64,000 nucleotides of DNA from Branchiostoma floridae (taxonomy: Eukaryota > Chordata > Leptocardii > Amphioxiformes > Branchiostomatidae), in NCBI RefSeq assembly GCF_000003815.2, contig NC_049991.1, positions 17,561,083-17,625,082 of the forward strand, written 5' to 3'. The notes beneath the pieces were generated by a model. It saw nothing but the letters and a program-made list of their open reading frames with translations. It was not told the origin of the DNA and made no database searches. Positions within the stretch are counted from its first letter, which is position 1; each line of letters opens with the position of its first letter. Position numbers and translations under genes: made by a program. Shown here one piece after another: positions 59,506 through 64,000 of this stretch.

Positions 59506-59660
59506 TTTGACGATCTCACCCCACTCTCAAGTAGCAGCGAAGTTTGAAGACCGGAGCAGTCTGAGATACGAGATGTACAGATGTCAGCATGTCTTTTTAT
59601 TCTCCTCACAAGGAAACGATTAAATGTTTTTTCTTGTCTTTTCTTAGTAAATGTGACATC
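59506..59660 (-). promoter_or_regulatory. Promoter and 5' UTR of gene E
   Basis: The shared box (TTTACTAAGAAAAGACAAG on the minus strand) lies at about 59635-59652. An AATAAAAAGAC TATA-like box is at about 59592-59602. The UTR through ATGAG at 59505 is almost the same as that of gene D. Confidence 0.65.
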
Positions 59661-60419
59661 ACGATAGCGGTGTTCTTTGCTAAATGTGATTATGCACGGT
59701 CACGGGAAAACCCGGAAACTTTTTTCTTGCGTAATTGGACTTGCGCAATCCGGATTTTGTTGTTGAAGTGTTTTCAGAAGTTGAAAAGGTAACAAAAAGT
59801 ATAGAAACGCGCTAGTTTGGGTATTTTCTATCACCTTGTGTCAGGTATGGGTTATTGTAAATCTCATATTGTCATTGTCATTACGAAGTTTTTATCCCAT
59901 AGAACACTAGTAAGGCACAAAACCAGACCAGCTCTGTCGCAATACTTTGTGAGCCATACTAATGGCCTGTATCTTTCTGCAGAGAATCTAAAAATGATTG
60001 AAACGTGATGCTATTGTTGACATCATTAAAGGCACGTACTAGTTTTTAGTTTTACATCTAATTATTTTGTTTTGATACAAAATGTTGGATATTTCTAAAG
60101 AAATCACGATCTATTACATAAGTAACCCTTTACTTTGCACACGACACGCTCTGTCTGAGGGAGAGTGAACAAAATTTGTTTCCTTGTGACGTAATGTCCT
60201 ATTTTTATCCACACAGCGTCGATTGGATATTTGATATCTCCTATTCAGTCCTAACCAGGATTAAAACATCCAATAGTCTGTTCAATGCGGAGGCACGCAT
60301 GCACGCGCACGCACGCACATTCACAAGCACACACATGCCCCAACCACCTCATACAGTGCAACCGTGTATGATACCACTCTATCTCTTGTATGAAGTCTAT
60401 TTGATATAAGATGGCTACA

Positions 60420-62560
60420 TTTGGCATCACTACAGTTGTTGTACAGCCTTATTTCCCTTCCTCAAAATCTAATGCAAACCATCAAGTTGAGAGCCCGAGT
60501 TGTCATCATAACGGAGAAATCACGCAACGATTAAATGGCAGTTACTGTATCTTTGTATCCTTTATTTCTAAACAGCAGCAACAAAGCAAAACTGCACATC
60601 AAATCGTAGGAGCAACATCTTTCTCTTGATAAGAATAATCTCCTAATAAGAAATTCTATATAGCATTAACGTGACATCAAAACCCTGAAATAGTTCCATC
60701 TTCATCTCTTTTAGACAAGTGTAATTTGATTGCATTTTTGGTAAAATTTCTAATTATTGCTTGTTAGCCGATGCATAATAGATATTCTTACGTACGCATA
60801 CGTTTCTTTTCATGCACCCATCGTAGTTTGTATACTTGCTACATTTTTCACACCACCATGTCCAAGTTCGTCTGACACCTCCCCTTACTTTAGCACTATA
60901 AGTATTACAAAAAGTATTACAGATTCAATGAGTTGTGTGCAAATATACTGCTTCATTCCTTTTTACTAGTTGGCAACAATAGAGAAACAAAATCGTATCA
61001 AATCATTGAAACAACATTGCTTTCTACACTTTTTCCTAACACGTGTACGTTACATACACATTAAAAGGCAAACATGCTCAATACTTTTAATCTTACTCCA
61101 CCATCTCTGGTAGACGAGCATAATTTGATTGCAGTGCAGATTTTATTGAGGCCGAGAACGATTATTCTCGCTTGTAAGCTTATGTAAACATGCACTGCTG
61201 TTTCTTCTGTTTATAGCCTTTTGTAAAACTGCTATTTTGTACAGCCCTACATACATCTCCCCGGACTATAGACCTTTTATTAATATAAGGAGTGTACCAA
61301 ACAAATACGACTTAACAGAATCAATCAGTTGAGAGCAAAAAATGTTGTTACTTTATCATTTTTCTATGACTGAAATAATAACACAAATCATTGGAGCAAC
61401 GTAATCCTTTTGATTTTTTGATAAACAATTAAGTACGTAACGTTACATATCGAAATGTACAAATACTGTTTTATCATAATGTCTTGTAAACAACTTTTAT
61501 CTCACCTCGAGTTTCACTGAACATTTCTTTATCATTCCTACTTCTATAAAGCTGAAGTAGTAAATATGCATTCTTCGCCCACGCTTGTTTCTGCATGTTA
61601 ATTGAATTGTCTGCTCTTTTTTTCTTCTACATCACCATTTAAGTTCCATGTACACGTTTCCTGACTAGAGCCATGTAAGGGACTGGCATATGTCAGCTTC
61701 AGTTGAGAGTGAGAATACAAGCTTCATGTACAGTATCATTTCTTATCATACAACAACAATAAAGCGAAATTACATAGTCATTGGAGGAATGTTGTCCTCA
61801 TGTTTTTAGCATACAGTTACATAAACATTTAAAGGTGGGGATACTGTTACATCATCATCTCTTGCAGACCAGTTTGACTTGATTGCATTTTTCTATAAGC
61901 TTTTTTTTTTCTTATTCTTTCTTAAGAGCCGCTGCAGTGCATATGCATGCACGCCTACGCTTGTTTCGGTAAACATCTCGTTTTCGACAATTTCTGTAGG
62001 TTTTTCCTCCACATCATCGTCTTGTAAGTAAAATCACAAACTCCCTATGACTACAGCATAATGCAAACAACATATGACTGAATTACTTCAGAGTGAAAAA
62101 AAGTCACTGAATGCATGTATCGTCCATACAGCAACAATGAAAAAAAAAACTACACTCTCATCGAGTCATTAAATCAGTATTGTCTTTTTGATATTTTGTT
62201 GGAAAACAATTCCATATAAATGTACATAAAATCCAGTTACATCTCTGTCAACATCTCTGTCAGACAAAATTGTTTGACTAGGTTGTACTCAATTTTTCTT
62301 GATCACTCTGGCTTGTGAGCTGATGTATAATACATGTAGTATTGTAGGCTCGCCCACGCCTGTTCAATCTAAAGTTTATTCCTTCTTCAAATCCTACTAT
62401 CATTTTACAACGCCATTTTATAAAACACCTCCCCTGACTTTTATGACGAAACGATGTGTAACGAACATATGACAATCAGCTGAGAGTTACAGTCACAGTA
62501 TCATTTTCATACAGCAATAATAAATTGAAACTACACTTAAAATCCTGGTAAATACATTGT
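60420..62560. repeat. Degenerate tandem array, ~390-bp units, about six copies
   Basis: A marker like ACAACAATAAAGCGAAA followed by ATTGGAG-CAA recurs near 60575, 60973, 61376, 61750, 62125 and 62513, a spacing of roughly 375-400. Other markers keep step: CATCTCT-x-AGAC then TTTGATTGCA, and CAGTTGAGAG. No coding potential. Confidence 0.6.
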
Positions 62561-62630
62561 CTACTGTTGCTAATGATTTTACAAGTGGAAGTGGATTCAT
62601 AACAAGAATCATATTACTAATGAACAACCC

Positions 62631-63031
62631 TATACACCTTTCTCACGCGGCGGCCATGATAGATCGAAGAAGAGGTCAATGAGGCAAACAGACAAAACTT
62701 ATTTCTAAAATCAGGTCCCATTTAGTTTTCCCCCAAACCACACAAATTTTCATGATATAAGATAGAATAATAAATATTACAAGAAGTGTTATGCACCGAA
62801 AGATGTAGCAATTTAGAGTAGTGTAGACTGACCCCATAGTCCCTTAAGAGATGCAAAATAACAACATAATAATGCAACTTTTAAACGAATTTGCAGCCAT
62901 TCACTTATTGGTCGATTTCCTAATTGGCAGGCTACCATTGGTCGAACTGCTAATTATGATGGACAGCCTTTTGTTTGCCACATTGAACTCGTTTTAGATC
63001 TATCATGGCCGCCGCGTGAGAAAGGTGTATA
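62631..63031. mobile_element. MITE with perfect 35-bp inverted ends
   Basis: TATACACCTTTCTCACGCGG opens a 35-base arm (62631-62665) whose exact reverse complement is 62997-63031. TA at both edges suggests a TA target duplication and Tc1/mariner affinity. 401 bp, no coding frame. Confidence 0.8.
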
Positions 63032-63130
63032 CTGCTGCATTCTAACAGCTGTAGCTGTGGGATGGCATGCCGGGCGTGTGAGCCAGTAAAGGTGTGATAC
63101 ACCTGTTCGCTCACCACATTTACCTGTTGC

Positions 63131-63364
63131 TTAATTTTTATAAACAAATTTGAATAGGGGGCGAGATTCAATAAATGTGATTACACCTGTTACCTCACTC
63201 CATGCATCTTCTGAGATAAACTTTGACAAACAAATAAACAAAAGATTTTCATCCCAATCTTCACTGATCACGTCATCACTACCATCTATGCATAACAAAG
63301 AAAACAATGCGTCTATCGCAGTTCCACAACGAGCTATACATAAAGGAATTCTACACTTCAACAA
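63131..63364 (-). other. Unassigned open frame with possible exon
   Basis: The minus-strand frame reads ALFSLLCIDGSDDVISEDWD, then LLFICLSKFISEDAWSE, followed by a good donor (GTGAG|gtaaca) at about 63199. It has unusually protein-like composition, but no family was recognised and no partner exon was found. Confidence 0.22.
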
Positions 63365-63703
63365 CTGGCCTTCTACACTGCATACTACTCATATTAGATA
63401 TATGTTTCTTTTTTTTCTTATTCATTTACCCCAAATAGCCAATATCTTTGATCATGGACAACAATTTACATCCTTGCTTTATAAGGAAGCATTATAAACA
63501 ACAACTTAGTTTGTACATCATATTATCATGTATTTACATAACAAGGGTCTCAGTGACGCTGATATGCGTGAAAAATACTACCATTTTGGAGGGTGTGGTT
63601 GAAAAAAATTTCAACTGAAGTATATCTTTCCAGCAATATTTCTGCTGGGGTTCAATGCTACTTTTTCAGTTAAAAAGTAGTAGTTGAAAAGTTCTTAGAA
63701 ATG

Positions 63704-64000
63704 GTTACTAGGGTGAAGTTCTACATCAAACTTACCAAAATGGTTACTAGGGTGAAGTTGTACATCAAACTTACTAAAATGGTTACTAGGGTGAAGTTCT
63801 ACATCAAACTTACTAAAATGGTTACTAGGGTGAAGTTCTACATCAAACTTACTAAAATGGTTACTAGGGTGAAGTTCTACATCAAACTTACTAAAATGGT
63901 TACTAGGGTGAAGTTCTACATCAAACTTACTAAAATGGTTACTAGGGTGAAGTTCTACATCAAACTTACTAAAATGGTTACTAGGGTGAAGTTCTACATC
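63704..64000. repeat. 39-bp tandem repeat, runs off the window
   Basis: TTACTAGGGTGAAGTTCTAC plus ATCAAACTTACTAAAATGG, at least seven units with very few differences. The array continues past the right edge. Confidence 0.95.

Larger units (their letters stand above)
49200..60285 (-). repeat. Right arm of the inverted duplication (gene E)
   Basis: Reverse complement of about 36835-47200. It is somewhat longer because of extra CA arrays (58700-59045), one extra intron at 52649-52998, and a MITE at 55648-55827. Confidence 0.85.

Noticed and set aside
1-64000. CRISPR arrays, bacterial operons, rRNA genes
   Set aside because: The repeats are tandem without spacers. Introns, poly(A) signals and MITEs show a nuclear animal genome. 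No rRNA-like sequence was recognised.

Overview
The window looks like a chordate or other deuterostome invertebrate genome, most likely amphioxus (Branchiostoma). This is inferred from short-intron genes for secreted CCP (sushi), vWA and C-type lectin proteins, very dense small transposons, LINE tails, long CA repeats and a 100-N scaffold gap. No bacterial features are present. Almost all real coding sequence is split into short exons, so I rebuilt genes from splice sites, intron phase and comparison between copies. Coordinates are my own reading and no alignment was run.

The main theme is a cluster of secreted-protein genes built on one leader cassette. Exon 1 carries a conserved 5' UTR and only five coding bases (ATGAG or ATGGG, phase 2 intron). 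Exon 2 encodes the signal peptide and ends in phase 1, and phase-1 domain exons follow. The loci are: (A) 5.1-6.4 kb +, signal peptide, Arg-rich linker and one CCP; (B) 9.2-10.2 kb +, the same kind of gene with exon 2 split by a 477-bp insertion; (R) 13.5-13.75 kb -, signal peptide plus TRRRSFIS-type repeats; (O) 17.47 kb -, promoter and exon 1 only; (K) 20.2-21.5 kb -, a complete 116-residue Cys-rich secreted protein; (C) 25.3-31.9 kb +, signal peptide, six-Arg tract and two CCPs, 167 aa, with a 3.9-kb LINE in its last intron; (D) 37.9-46.0 kb + and (E) 50.5-59.5 kb -, two paralogues encoding signal peptide, three CCPs, vWA, C-type lectin domain and an acidic tail (about 600 and 609 aa).

D and E form a large inverted duplication, about 36.8-47.2 kb against 49.2-60.3 kb, with a spacer of roughly 2 kb. 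The three-CCP plus vWA order matches complement factor B/C2, but a lectin domain stands where the serine protease would be. E has an extra intron inside the vWA exon, and one arm carries a MITE whose empty site is preserved in the other arm.

The remaining sequence is mostly mobile and repetitive. It includes a Harbinger-like MITE family (more than ten copies), a MITE with 9-bp target duplications, Helentron-like elements with a hairpin end, perfect-TIR elements at 2.6-3.7 and 62.6-63.0 kb, LINE 3' tails, CA arrays, a degenerate ~390-bp tandem array (60.4-62.6 kb) and a 39-bp tandem array running off the right edge. A possible caspase-like fragment lies on the minus strand at 6.9-7.5 kb.
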